Shown here: positions 50,201 to 61,733 of the stretch, piece after piece
Layout of the letters: every line of letters starts with the position of its first letter
How positions within the stretch are numbered: the first letter of the stretch is position 1
DNA from: Glebionis coronaria
Lineage: Eukaryota; Streptophyta; Magnoliopsida; Asterales; Asteraceae
NCBI GenBank assembly: GCA_025667525.1
Contig: CM046882.1
Coordinates: 547,906,630 to 547,970,629 of the forward strand
Direction: 5' to 3'
DNA: 64,000 nucleotides
The notes under the pieces: generated by a model
Told to the model about the DNA's origin: nothing
Databases searched by the model: none
Seen by the model: only the letters and a program-made list of their open reading frames with translations
Program-made: the position numbers and the translations under genes

Positions 50201-50887
50201 TTTCAAAAACTTTAATTTTTAATTTTATTTGATTTTAGGTTTTTTAGACAACTTTAAAAATTAATATAAAATTAACTAAAAGGTTTTAGGAACTTTAATT
50301 TGCATTTTCTTCTTAATTAGAATATTTAGGATTTTTGAGAATTTTTTAGAATTTATTTTTGAACTTTGCATTTTTTGGAATATTTTAATATTATTTTATT
50401 ACTAAAAATAAAAAGTTTTATTTTTATTTCTTTTTCATTTTTCCTAGGTTCTTTATCATTATTTAAAAGTGATTTTTAGGGCTTTAATTAGCATTAAAAA
50501 GTCATTATTAAATTAATTAAAAGGTTTTGGCAAGTTTGGATTTTTTGTAAACTCTTAGAATTTTATTTGGGATTTTTAGTAATTTTTAGGAATTTTTAGG
50601 TTAAAATTTTAAATTTTGCACTTTTTACGTTCTACGTCGTAACTTTCTAGTAGTGTTTTTGCCTATTTTTCTATTTTTTCGTCTTCGTCATTTTCTCTTC
50701 TTTTCTTCTCATTAATAATCAAAAACATAATCAATCATTCATTACACAACACACGTGCCTCCTCGAGAGAACGAACTCACTTTTAGGGTCATTCACACAC
50801 GGTTTTCCTAAATCGTCGTGCACGCTTACCCTTATTTGTGTTGCTTTGTTTTTCCTAAAATAAAGTATATACAAAATCATTACATCA
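47293..50887 (+). repeat. Athila/Tat element 5' LTR
   Basis: It opens with an 8-bp inverted repeat (GATGAGAC and GTCTCATC, 14 bases apart). It has no long ORF. Short open frames recur identically in the partner LTR. It contains the tRNA-like segment 49807-49878 and a very AT-rich tract (50030-50640). Confidence 0.93.
49807..49878 (-). other. tRNA-like segment in 5' LTR (antisense)
   Basis: The minus strand has a box A-like TAGATCAATGGTAGA and a box B-like GTGTTCGAGCC at tRNA-like spacing, in a 72-base stretch. The acceptor and anticodon stems pair poorly, so it is not a functional tRNA gene. It may be a tRNA-derived relic with Pol III promoter boxes. Confidence 0.5.
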
Positions 50888-50892
50888 ATTTT

Positions 50893-50910
50893 TGGCGCCG
50901 CTGCCGGGGA
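50893..50910 (+). promoter_or_regulatory. PBS (tRNA-Asp)
   Basis: TGGCGCCGCTGCCGGGGA lies five bases after the 5' LTR. It matches the end of plant tRNA-Asp with one mismatch, as is typical of Athila/Tat elements. Confidence 0.88.
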
Positions 50911-51607
50911 GGCGTGTTGTGTTTTGATTGAACATTGTTGTTTTCTATATTAGCCATAAAGTAATTGTATTAATAGCACTCTATTAATACGTATTATCGT
51001 TTTTCGGTTTTGTGTGAATACTATTACTATATTGTATACGTAGAACAATAAATTCACAAGTACTCCAAATACGTGAGCAATCACAACCTTGATTCGGGAT
51101 TTCATCACTCGATCATTGTATTCGAATCTCAAACCAAAGAAAAAGGCAAAAATAGATAAATACTTTCGTGAAGCTTAATCTTGATAATACAAACTATAAG
51201 GTGGGTATAAGGCGGTTGTATTTCACGACCTAAAGGAAAAAGGCTCTTAAGTGCTTCGCGCCGCCTCGTTTCCTCCGCTTGCTTGTGCGTATTTGATTTT
51301 GAGAGTGAATCGAGGGTTTTGCCGCCCAAAGTATTATTACATATCATATATATTTTCTTGGATTCCATTTGATTAAACCCTCTTGAACGATTTGGTGTTC
51401 CACCATCGTTCTAAAGTCATCGAAGGCATTCACTCCATGTGATCGTTTTCATTCCTTGAGGCCTTTTTAATCAAGAGATTTGATTGAGGAGGAGATTTGT
51501 GGACTCATTGTCTACTTAATACATTTCACCAATTTCCAAAAAGGTTAATACAATCAAAAACCACAAAAAAAAATTGAAAAAACACAAAATACCAAAAAGA
51601 ATCTTCT

Positions 51608-54600
51608 TTGCTCATCTCCACGTTGTACGTGACGTTTATGCTCACTCGTAATCAAGCAAAACGTGCATGTAGACGCAAGAACAAAACTCCTACTAAAACT
51701 CATTCTAGTGAGGAGTCTCCAAGTGAGGAACCTATTGTAGAACAAGAAGCTATCATGGCTAATCGTACTATGATGGAGTTGCTTCAAGCACCCACCGAGG
51801 GTTTTGGAGAGGCCATTGTGATTCCCGCCATCCTTGCGGAGAACTTTGAGATCAAGACGGGTTTAATGTCTATGCTTCAAGCAAACAAGTTTCGCGGTCA
51901 CGAAAAAGACAACCCACATTATCACATTAGGCAATTTAATCGTCTTACCGCGACAAGCAAGTTTAAGGATGTACCACACGATGCCATTAAGATGATGTTG
52001 TTTCCTTACTCGTTAGATGGACCCGCCAAGATATGGCTTGAGAAAGAACCGCCGAATTCGATTTTGACATGGGCCGATCTCGTGTCTAAATTTGTGAATC
52101 AATTTTTTCCACCATCTAAGACAACACATTTGAAAAACGAGATTTCACGTTTTACACAAAGACCAAATGAAAGTTTTTCAATGGCTTGGGAAAGGTTTAA
52201 AGAAATGTTACATGAATGTCCACACCATGATTTTTCTGAATTGCATCAAATTGACACTTTTTATAATGGGCTTAATGAACATGAACGAGATTATTTAAAT
52301 GCCGCCGCGGGTGGTAATTTTTTGTGCAAAACGACCGATGAGGCTTTGAAAATCATAGAAAATAGGTCTAAGGTCTATAGCCCTCGTAACACACCGAGTG
52401 TTGCCAATTTGGGCTCGTCATCATCTCGTTCCATTAATGCCTTGCAAGATGAAGCAAATGAGGAAAATCGGTTTTTCGATAGGTTTTCGACTCTTATGTC
52501 TCATTGGAAAGCTCAAGAAGCTTCAAATTCCGCTTCGGTTAAAGCGGTTGCTAAGAGTTGTATTTCATGTGGTGGAGCTCATGATTTTTCCGAGTGCATT
52601 ACCGCGGATGGTAACACTTCGAATGCTTTTGTAGCCACGGGAACTTATAACCAAATCGGTCAAGGTTCCCGCCAAAATCAAGCTCCACAAAATCAAAATG
52701 CTAATAACTATCGAAACAACAATCAAGGTGGAAATTACCAAGGAAATCAAAGGAATTATAACAAGGTTAATTACCAAAGTGGAAATGGGCAAATTTCAAA
52801 CCAAAACCAAAACCGTGATTTTCAAACTCCTACTCAAGGTTTTCAAAACGCTCACACTAAAAATTTGCAAGGAGAATTTTTAGATTATGCTAAGGCTAAT
52901 GATGCTAAGTTTGATAACATGCAACGTGAGATGATTAGCTTAAGGTCCGAGTTGAAAAACGAGCTTAAAAACGAACTTGCTAATGAACTTAAAACTCATG
53001 CTAATAAAATGGAAGGAAATGTCACACGTCTCCAACAAAATCAACAAAAAATGGAGCAAGGACAACATGAGATTAAGCAAGAATTGTTAAAAGTGGATGC
53101 TAGGCAATCTAAGTTTGAAGACCGTATGGCTAAAATGTTTGAAGCTATCATGTGTAAGCCCTCTTCTTCGGGTGGTCTTCCTAGTGATACCATCGTGAAC
53201 CCGAAAGGAGAATTGAAGGTTATTACTACTCGTAGTGGTAAAACTTTCAAAGAACCCACTTCTCATCCAAGTACTTCTATGGAGAAGGAAAAAGAGAAAG
53301 AACCCGAGGTTGTGGTTGAAAAGGAGCACATCTCAAGCCCACGAAGTACCTCTCAAACCACACCTACGGTTGAACCTATACCCATCATGGAACCCGAGAT
53401 TCCAAGGCCGATGCCTATGCCTAATTTGCCCCAACCCACACCACCTTTACCCTACCCATCAAGACGAGACAAGGAAAAGGCACAAGAACGAAATAATTAT
53501 CAATTTGAACTCTTTATGAAAATGTTTCGTGACTTGCATTTCAATATAAGTTTTGCCGACGCCTTAGTCATGATGCCTCGATTTGCCGCGAACTTCAAAA
53601 GTATGTTGAATAACAAAGAGAAATTGCAAAAATCGTCTAGTTGTTCATCGGTTTTTCTAAGCCGCATACCTCAAAAAGTCGGTGATCCTGGAAAGTTTTT
53701 AATCCCATGTGCTATCCAAGACATGGAAGAATGCTACGCCTTGGCCGATCTTGGTGCTAGTATTAATTTGATTCCTCTTGAGATTTTTAAATCGCTCAAT
53801 CTTCCAAATCTCACTCCTTCAAGAATGTCAATCGAAATGGCCGATCATTCTACGATTCTAGCTTGTGGAGTTGCCGAGGACGTCTTTGTGAAAGTTGGGA
53901 AATTCTATTATCCCGTGGACTTCATTGTTGTTGATATTCCCATCGATCCTAAAGTTCCGTTAATTTTAGGTCGATCTTTTTTGGATACCTCGAGAGCACT
54001 TATCGATGTGCATGCAAGAAAAATCACTCTTCGTTTCAATGAGGAAGAACTCGTCATTAATGCAACCCAAAACTCCACGCTTTCTCATGTGTATTCGATC
54101 ACATCTTTGTACAATGTCAATTCCACCAAAAACATTTGCAAAAAGATTTCCAATAGAGTTTTAGGAGTTGTTGATAAAAATGAAGTTCCGTCCCCTCCGC
54201 CGGTGGAGGTTAAGAGTGTTAAGCCTATGATTCCAATCTCGAGTGATTCTTCGGATGATGAATACGTTGATCCCGATGGGGAGGTTTTCTTTGTTGACAA
54301 AAAATTTGAAAACTTGCCACCACCTAAACCAAAACGCTTTCAAAATGTGAGAATTTTTAGTGTGACTAACATTGCTTTAGATACACCAAATATTTTTGAC
54401 ATAATTAAATCGGGTTTTCACAAGGAGAGTTTTAAAGATGAAAAAGGAAAAGATTTTGAATTTAATTTAAAAGATTTTTCTACAATTCTAACTCCGTCAT
54501 CACCGCGTTTATTGAGTACTACAAGCTCGTCTTCTCCTTTTGACGATGCTTTGTGTGGACTTAGTGTGGGGGAAGCCCCTTATGTTTCCTCCCCTTTCTC

Positions 54601-54874
54601 CACCGAGGACGAGATATTTGATCCTGGAATTGCTTATATAGGGAAATCTCGGTCTTCCACCGATGCAATAAATGGAAAATCTTTTCATTTGATTGGTGCG
54701 AGTCTACCTCGAGTAGCTCAATGTTATGACTTACCCATTGTCCCACCCTTCTATTTCTTCTCTCTTATTTTCTTCTATCCCATTGGGATTTGTGTTGGAG
54801 TTGTGTTGTCTCGTCTTTCATCCGAAAACGAGGACGCTATCTTTGACCCCGGTATACGCATATCGGATTTTTAA
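51608..54874 (+). CDS. Gag-protease polyprotein of Athila/Tat-type gypsy
   Basis: An intact 1088-codon frame. A second Met at 51638 (residue 11, before LTRNQAKR) is the likelier start. Residues about 100-260 are a Retrotrans_gag capsid domain (PHYHIRQFNRL, AKIWLEKEP, FVNQFFPPSKT, SMAWERFKEML). A zinc knuckle CISCGGAHDFSEC (CX2CX3HX4C) is at 318-330. A Gln/Asn-rich segment (about 340-410) and a Lys/Glu-rich coiled-coil-like segment (about 425-520) follow. The aspartic protease active site DLGASIN is at 714-720, with ILGRSFLDTSRA downstream. After it comes a 200-residue tail of unknown role with two IFDPGI motifs (1003-1008 and 1078-1083) and a hydrophobic stretch at about 1046-1068. Pol is absent. 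The product should form particles and cut itself but needs RT and integrase from elsewhere. Confidence 0.92.
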   Translation: MLISTLYVTFMLTRNQAKRACRRKNKTPTKTHSSEESPSEEPIVEQEAIMANRTMMELLQAPTEGFGEAIVIPAILAENFEIKTGLMSMLQANKFRGHEKDNPHYHIRQFNRLTATSKFKDVPHDAIKMMLFPYSLDGPAKIWLEKEPPNSILTWADLVSKFVNQFFPPSKTTHLKNEISRFTQRPNESFSMAWERFKEMLHECPHHDFSELHQIDTFYNGLNEHERDYLNAAAGGNFLCKTTDEALKIIENRSKVYSPRNTPSVANLGSSSSRSINALQDEANEENRFFDRFSTLMSHWKAQEASNSASVKAVAKSCISCGGAHDFSECITADGNTSNAFVATGTYNQIGQGSRQNQAPQNQNANNYRNNNQGGNYQGNQRNYNKVNYQSGNGQISNQNQNRDFQTPTQGFQNAHTKNLQGEFLDYAKANDAKFDNMQREMISLRSELKNELKNELANELKTHANKMEGNVTRLQQNQQKMEQGQHEIKQELLKVDARQSKFEDRMAKMFEAIMCKPSSSGGLPSDTIVNPKGELKVITTRSGKTFKEPTSHPSTSMEKEKEKEPEVVVEKEHISSPRSTSQTTPTVEPIPIMEPEIPRPMPMPNLPQPTPPLPYPSRRDKEKAQERNNYQFELFMKMFRDLHFNISFADALVMMPRFAANFKSMLNNKEKLQKSSSCSSVFLSRIPQKVGDPGKFLIPCAIQDMEECYALADLGASINLIPLEIFKSLNLPNLTPSRMSIEMADHSTILACGVAEDVFVKVGKFYYPVDFIVVDIPIDPKVPLILGRSFLDTSRALIDVHARKITLRFNEEELVINATQNSTLSHVYSITSLYNVNSTKNICKKISNRVLGVVDKNEVPSPPPVEVKSVKPMIPISSDSSDDEYVDPDGEVFFVDKKFENLPPPKPKRFQNVRIFSVTNIALDTPNIFDIIKSGFHKESFKDEKGKDFEFNLKDFSTILTPSSPRLLSTTSSSSPFDDALCGLSVGEAPYVSSPFSTEDEIFDPGIAYIGKSRSSTDAINGKSFHLIGASLPRVAQCYDLPIVPPFYFFSLIFFYPIGICVGVVLSRLSSENEDAIFDPGIRISDF

Positions 54875-56784
54875 AGTACTCCACGCGCTTTTGGGCCTTG
54901 TTTATCATGTAAGCCCCACCAAAAATTGACCAAACCATGATTATCCCTAAATGATCACATTTATGGGGATTCGAGTCGAGCTTTTGACTCGGTTATCAAA
55001 AACAAGGTGCCTCGTGGGGGAGACCCATGCTTATCCATGTACATATTATTGCTTTCTAATTAGTGTAATGTGAGGGGATTTGTGCCCTTCCAACCTTTGT
55101 TCCGTGGTTGTTTGTGAATTGTGTCTTTTAGATCATCATCTTCACGATTGGAGCCTCTCGTGTTCGTTTTATGGGAGAACTTGATCGTTTGCTTTGGAGG
55201 CCTTTCCCAATATCCACATCATGATATATCCTTTTATGTTCTAACCTTAGGTTTTTAGCACACTTCATAAACGGCTATTACTTAATGGTTACACCCTTTC
55301 CATGCTAGATTAGGCATTCGACTACGTCTCTAGTATGGGGGTTTTGCACCCCTAGACTCGAAACATTGAGGACAGTGTTTAACTTTAGTATGGGGGGGTG
55401 AATAGATACCTGCCTTGCCAAACCTTCACGCTTTCCAAAGTTTATCGTTTTGTTTATCGTTTTCTTGCAAAATAAGGCTAAAAATGGCCAAATTTTAAAA
55501 TTTTTCTCGATTTTTATAAGTGTTTGAAGACACGAATGTATATTTTCCAATGGCGAGAATAAGAGTAATTTTTGACTCGACCGTGCGTGTTGAGCACTTA
55601 GCTTTGGTTCCTTAACTACACATTAGGCTAAGTCTCTTAAATGAGGACGAGAAATGATAGAGTTAATTATAAGTTACTATGCTAAACGTAGAGTACTCGT
55701 ATTCTTTCAAAAACTCATGTGTTCTCGTTGTTTGCTTATTCTCCCTTCGCATGTAAATATTTTTTGCTTAATAAATATTGATTTAGCGGTTTAGTTTTGA
55801 TTGTTGGGTTTCTAGTCTTTTCTAGTAGCTTCCGTGTAATTAAATTGGGAAGACATTAAGGTATCGCCAGCGTCACGGTTTTGAAGTATTGGCAACCCGA
55901 ATAATCGAAAGCTTCACCCAATAATAAGATTTCAAGTGCTCACCTAAATCTAGCAAACAATTTGAAGCCCCACAAGGCCTAAAATCTATGCAAAATTGAA
56001 AGTGAATCAAGCCTTGATCTTCGAAGCTTTAAGGATCCAAAATTCGCTTTAGCGTGAGGATATACGTCTTTGGCTAATAAAACCACCGATGATGGCGGAT
56101 AATAAAAGGCAAGGCAAGACCGAAGTCATAATAAAAGCTTCATGGCGAAGTTGAATAAAAGATGGAGGTAAACCAAAGATAATAAGGTCCTTCCGTTAGG
56201 GGGCGTATAAAAGTCTTGGTAATAAGTCTCATGTTCAAAACCGTTATAAAACCGTGTTTATCGATTCTTCTTGTCAACTTAATTTTTTAACATCGTTGTC
56301 TATTAGGAGGGGTTATTGATTTGATGGTCTTAGTTACACCGTTAGGACTCTATTTTTAGACCTAAATCTCTATTATCGCATAAGTCAACAATGTATCCTC
56401 GTGATCATTAAGACATAATAAAATATAAGAGATACAACTTAGGAATAATGGGAGAATAAGTACGTGATTAGGGCATATGAGTAGTGTTAGCATTACTAAC
56501 TTATAATGACAATGATCTCGTTGCACGCTTGGCATGGAATTAAGGTGAAAATCGAGGACGACGAAATTATTTCTAACGAAGCATTCACGTGTTCTTGTTC
56601 TATGAACCTAAACGTCCCATTTTGCGATGAAAATCATACATTATGTCTAAAACACAAGTAGAAGTAGTCATAGTATGTAGCTAGTTTATCTTTCAATAAA
56701 GTGAATAAATTTAAATTTTGGAGATGCTTTGATACTTTATTCTAGCATTGCGTGAGGGCACGGCAATGGTTTAGTATGGAGGAG
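54875..56784 (+). other. Non-coding 3' internal region of the Athila/Tat element
   Basis: This is 1.9 kb without a convincing frame. It holds several purine tracts (GTGGGGGAGA at 55015, TAGTATGGGGG at 55331, TTTAGTATGGGGGGG at 55384). No env-like ORF is recognisable. Confidence 0.6.
56769..56784 (+). promoter_or_regulatory. Polypurine tract of the Athila/Tat element
   Basis: GTTTAGTATGGAGGAG directly precedes the 3' LTR. Confidence 0.75.
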
Positions 56785-59700
56785 TGATGAGACTGCTTTT
56801 ATACATGGTCTCATCGTCCAAAACGGCCTTTAATTGCATAAAATATCATCAAATATGCCAAATATATGCTCGTGTTTGTTACTTGTGTATTTTTAGGTAC
56901 GGATATTGTGGAATTGGCAAAAGAACACAAGAATCAATCAAAAACGAACACGGGAAACGAAGTCGCACAATGAACCGGGCCCAAGTTTGGATTTTGCAAA
57001 ATGACCCTTGAAGAATTGAAGATTGGCAAAAATGGTCCCTCATCTTTGAAGAACTTGTCACATTTGACCCTCAAAATGTCAATTGTACAAGTATAATCCT
57101 TTATATTTGAAGATATTACAAGACCAGTCCATTAAGTTTGAAGAATATACTAAAGGAACCCTTGTTAAAAGTTTTTGAAGAAGTTGTGCCAAATTTGACA
57201 AGTGCCCAAAAGTTGATAAGTGTTATTTGGGCACTGATGGGATTAAATACAGAGTGGAAAGAAGTGAATAGCTTGGGGGCCAAATCTGCCAAACCAACAA
57301 ACCCTTCCCACCCACTCAGGTCGTGACACCTCAGCAAAACCCACCCACCAACCCATAACCCGACCCTACCCAATCCCATTTAACCCGGTTTATATTTTTA
57401 AACAGGGTCAAACTTAAGTCAAAACCCCCACTTACTTCCCCCTTCCCTCCTAAACACGAATTTAAAAACATAATTAACCCAATTTGGATTAAACCTGGAT
57501 AATTAACCCTAGAACCCTAACACCCCACCCAGATTAATTACACCCCAAATCAAGGGGTTATCCCTCAATTTGCTCCAGATCTTTAATTAAACATCCCCTC
57601 ACTAAAACCCACCTCACCCAACAAGGCCACATGGCCTGTGGACCCCTCCCCAAGCCTCCCCTGCAACGTCTTTTTCACCCAAAACCCTAAAACCGACAAG
57701 ATTGATGGTTTGATGTCTCTACTTGGTCCCCAAGGCTCATCCAACGTCCCAAATCCATTCAAACATCACTGGCATCACATGTATCACCTTTTGACCAGAA
57801 TTCGTCAAAGAAGACAAGGGCTTTTTAGGAAATTCCAAGATTAGGGTTTCAGCATTTTATTATTTTATTATTAGTTCTAGAATAGTCCATTTAGCAGTAT
57901 AAAAAGGAGATGAGCCTGTTCATTCTCCTTTGTTCCAGTTTTAGCATCAAAAACTTGTAATTCCTTTTTTAAGAAATAAAGTTGGTATTTGTGAGAAAAC
58001 AATTTAATTCCTTTTGTGTTTTTAAAAAGTTGGTGTTGTGAATGATAGCTAATTCTGAGTTCCATATTTGATTTTCAATAAACACTTGGTGTTTATTTTT
58101 CATTTTCAAAAGTTTTTAAAAAATATTTTAATTCCAGAAAATGAGGTTTGGAAAGTGAAAGTGGACCAAAGCTTTCAATTTTCTGAGATTAAGAGTTTTT
58201 AAAACGTGTTTGAAAAGGTTTGGAAGTTTTTGGAAAAGTTTTTAAGGAAGAAAAAAGAAAACAGTTATACATATTGTGCTTGTATTTGCTTTTCTTTTGA
58301 TTTTTCTTTGGCAGGTTTAAGAGTTTGTTGCTGTTAAAGGTTCAGCACTAACCCCAGTTGGTAGGAGGTGGATTTACATCCACAAAGAACCCTGGATGTA
58401 GGGTTCTTGGGTAAGAAAGATTTCCCTTTTTCAAATTTTCAGAAAAAAGTGATTTGATGAGATTTGTTGAATTGCATGCTAAGTGTGTGAATCTGGTTTG
58501 TATTGTGTTTAAATGTTATGTCATACATGTTTTTAGCTTTTGAAATCAGTTTGTTTATGTTTAAAAGGGTGTTGCTTTGAAAAAAGTTGTATTTAAGTTT
58601 TTAAGGGTGTGTTTGGATCTGCTTTTTATGCTGAAAAGTTGCAAGATTTAGAGTATGAAAACGTTTTATAATGCTTCACTAGGGTTAAACTAGGTTGTGT
58701 GTTGTTAGTTTAGCAGTTTGGAACAAGTTTTGGAGCATGTTGTGTGTTAAAAGTTAAAAAGATAGCAAAAAGTCAGCAAACTGCCTTGTATGCCTGTTTT
58801 TTGTTGAAATTCATGCTTGAATCTTGAAAGCTGTTAAGTGTTGGGGATATATAGGGTTGTGATTTGTTTTTATGCTAGTTAGTGAGTTGGTGTGCCAAAT
58901 TTGGGACTTGGAAACTAAGTTTTGTGCATCTAGATTGTCAAGAACACCACCAGACCTGCACCTAGGACCTCAGCAACCTCAGTTGGTTTTGTGTGTGCTA
59001 ATTTTGTGTGCAAGGTGTGTATTTTTTGCTTATTGTGACTCCCTACACTCAGAAAGAGTGTAGGGGTGCCTTGTCATCCAAAAACAAATCCACCAAGTAT
59101 CAAATCCAAGCCCTCTTGGAGGTCTTCACCACCTGTGAAGAAAACACAAAGAACAAGCATAACCTGCTTGTGTTCTTCATTGAGACTATCACGTTTTGCT
59201 CTAATCTTGGTTAAAAAGGTGAATTGGACTTGAGTTGTAAGCTAGCTAGTATAACAGTTTGAGTTGGAAAAGTAAAAAAATAAAAAAAAAGGGAAATTTT
59301 ATAAAAAGTTCACCCGCAACGGGCTCGAACACGCGACCTGCAGCTCAGGAGTAACGTGTTCTACCATTGATCTAGATGACTTTTTACGTCATTGTTTGGT
59401 TTCATTAGTTATTTAACCCAATTTCCCTTTCTAGCTTAATAAATAAGCCGTAGCTTATTTTCATCTTTTCAGCTTATTTATTAAGCTTATTGGGCTTAGC
59501 TCATTTTTCCTAGGTTTTAATCAGTAATCTAGACTTTTCTGTATTAAAGTTTTATTTTTTCCATTATTTAATTAATTTTTAGGATTATTTTTAGTTTTAT
59601 ATTTAGAAAGTCTATTAAAAATATTAAACAGTAATTAAAAAAATACAAAAAATAGTTTTTAGGTTTTAATTTGTATTTTTGAGGTTTACATATCAAAAAG

Positions 59701-60388
59701 TTTTCAAAAACTTTAATTTTTAATTTTATTTGATTTTAGGTTTTTTAGACAACTTTAAAAATTAATATAAAATTAACTAAAAGGTTTTAGGAACTTTAAT
59801 TTGCATTTTCTTCTTAATAAGAATATTTAGGATTTTTGAGAATTTTTTAGAATTTATTTTTGAACTTTTCATTTTTTGGAATATTTTAATATTATTTTAT
59901 TACTAAAAATAAAAAGTTTTATTTTTATTTCTTTTTCATTTTTCCTAGGTTCTTTATCATTATTTAAAAGTGATTTTTAGGGCTTTAATTAGCATTAAAA
60001 AGTCATTATTAAATTAATTAAAAGGTTTTGGCAAGTTTGGATTTTTTGTAAACTCTTAGAATTTTATTTGGGATTTTTAGTAATTTTTAGGAATTTTTAG
60101 GTTAAAATTTTAAATTTTGCACTTTTTACGTTCTACGTCGTAACTTTCTAGTAGTGTTTTTGCCTATTTTTCTATTTTTTCGTCTTCGTCATTTTCTCTT
60201 CTTTTCTTCTCATTAATAATCAAAAACATAATCAATCATTCATTACACAACACACGTGCCTCCTCGAGAGAACGAACTCACTTTTAGGGTCATTCACACA
60301 CGGTTTTCCTAAATCGTCGTGCACGTTTACCCTTATTTGTGTTGCTTTGTTTTTCCTAAAATAAAGTATATACAAAATCATTATATCA
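56785..60388 (+). repeat. Athila/Tat element 3' LTR
   Basis: It is collinear with 47293-50887. The main difference is a 9-bp insertion near its start (GCCAAATAT). The tRNA-like segment lies at 59309-59380. Confidence 0.93.
59309..59380 (-). other. tRNA-like segment in 3' LTR (antisense)
   Basis: It is the same 72-base segment as 49807-49878, with both Pol III-type boxes unchanged. Confidence 0.5.
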
Positions 60389-60393
60389 GTCCC

Positions 60394-61682
60394 CGGGATT
60401 TGACCTAAAACCAAACATAATTTCGGATTATGAAGGTTCTCATCTCCCGGTACACGATTTTCAAAACACCATAACTTTTGACTCGTTAGGAGTCGTAAGC
60501 TCTATCTTATACCAAATCGAAGCTAAGAAGACGCTCTACAACTATATCCTAGTCACATGACCTGTTTACAAAATAATTTTTATGAAAACATCCCAAACAT
60601 TCTGCCTAAAATTACCTATCCCAAAATCAATCCAACACTCGTTGCCAATCCAATTTATCGACACTAGACCTCAACCTAATCACTCCTAACCATACCTAAC
60701 CATACTAATCAGTCCTAAACACTCTAATTATCAAACCCATATCAAAACTCAAACACAAAATTAAACATGCAATGGGTTTCACTCATTCAAAAACATCTAA
60801 AAACAAGAATAAATACATAATCCATAAACAAAATAATAATCACCATGATCCACCAAACACCCCCTTTGTGCCGTGGGGTGTGGGTGATCAAAACCCCCCA
60901 ACCAAATGGATTTTGGTTGGTTTGTTGAGTGATTACACATCCCCTATACATGAATTAAACATGCATACATCCAATTTATATCAAAACAACTTTTGAAAAA
61001 TCCATTGATTCTTGGAAACAATTTTGTGGATGCATGTATGATTAAAGTACATGAAAAGGAAGGGAATGAAGTAACTAAATGTGGTCTAAGCATACTTTTG
61101 ATCAAAACAAGCTAGAAAAAAAAATTGGTGGTGGTGGTGGTGGGTTTTGGCCGCAGGCCTAAAGAGAGAAAAAGAGAGGGGGTGAAAATTTTTGAAGTGA
61201 AAATGTGTTGTGTGTGTGTTTGATTTCCCATTTTGTAAAATTAGGAGGCCCCTATGTGCAATATTGGCTTTCTTTTTTCCTTAAGTGAAAACGACCTCAC
61301 AAGTTTACGGGATTGACTCACTAGTCATTTTGGAAAATTTTACGGGAGTCGGGGATCATCCCGAACACTCCAAAATACCTTTAGGACAATTTAAATGTAC
61401 CCGAAAAGCAATAAAACTCACCAGACTCGACTTAACACGAACCGAAAGTAAAATTCTCAAAAAATTATAATATCGATAAAACGACAATAAACATGGAAAT
61501 TTGGGCATCCATCGGGATCGTAGTCGTCATCGTTCTTCTTAAATCGTCAATCGTCAAAATTATGAATTCACATATCGGTTTCAATCAAAATGATAAAATA
61601 TATAGCAAATAAAATTTATTAAAAATTTCAAAAATAAGCATAATTTAGGGTAAGGTAAGTGACCTCGGTTCTAGGTATTACA
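60394..61682 (-). repeat. Chromovirus 3' LTR, proximal piece
   Basis: It resumes after the second GTCCC with CGGGATTTGACC, which matches array LTR A near 22480. It ends GGTATTACA on the plus strand, so the LTR start reads TGTAATACC on the minus strand. Confidence 0.85.
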
Positions 61683-61697
61683 TCCACCCCTCCTTAA
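61683..61697 (-). promoter_or_regulatory. Chromovirus polypurine tract
   Basis: The minus strand reads TTAAGGAGGGGTGGA immediately before the 3' LTR. Confidence 0.8.
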
Positions 61698-61733
61698 AGA
61701 GAGTGACGTCCCGGCGCTCGCCTCTTCTTATAC

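Larger units (their letters stand above)
47293..60388 (+). mobile_element. 13.1-kb Athila/Tat-type gypsy with Gag-Pro only
   Basis: LTRs of 3595 bp (47293-50887) and 3604 bp (56785-60388) begin TGATGAGAC and end ATCA. The perfect target duplication GTCCC is at 47288-47292 and 60389-60393. A tRNA-Asp PBS, a 1088-codon Gag-protease ORF, a 1.9-kb non-coding tail and a purine tract complete it. RT, RNase H and integrase are absent from the internal region, so it is non-autonomous, comparable to the described TR-GAG class but with a protease. I count about 16 substitutions between the LTRs by eye, so it is a young insertion. Confidence 0.92.

Noticed and set aside
51554..53329. Several 60-90 codon frames over the Gag-Pro ORF on both strands
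   Set aside because: Overlapping frames of a 1088-codon coding region with clear Gag and protease domains.
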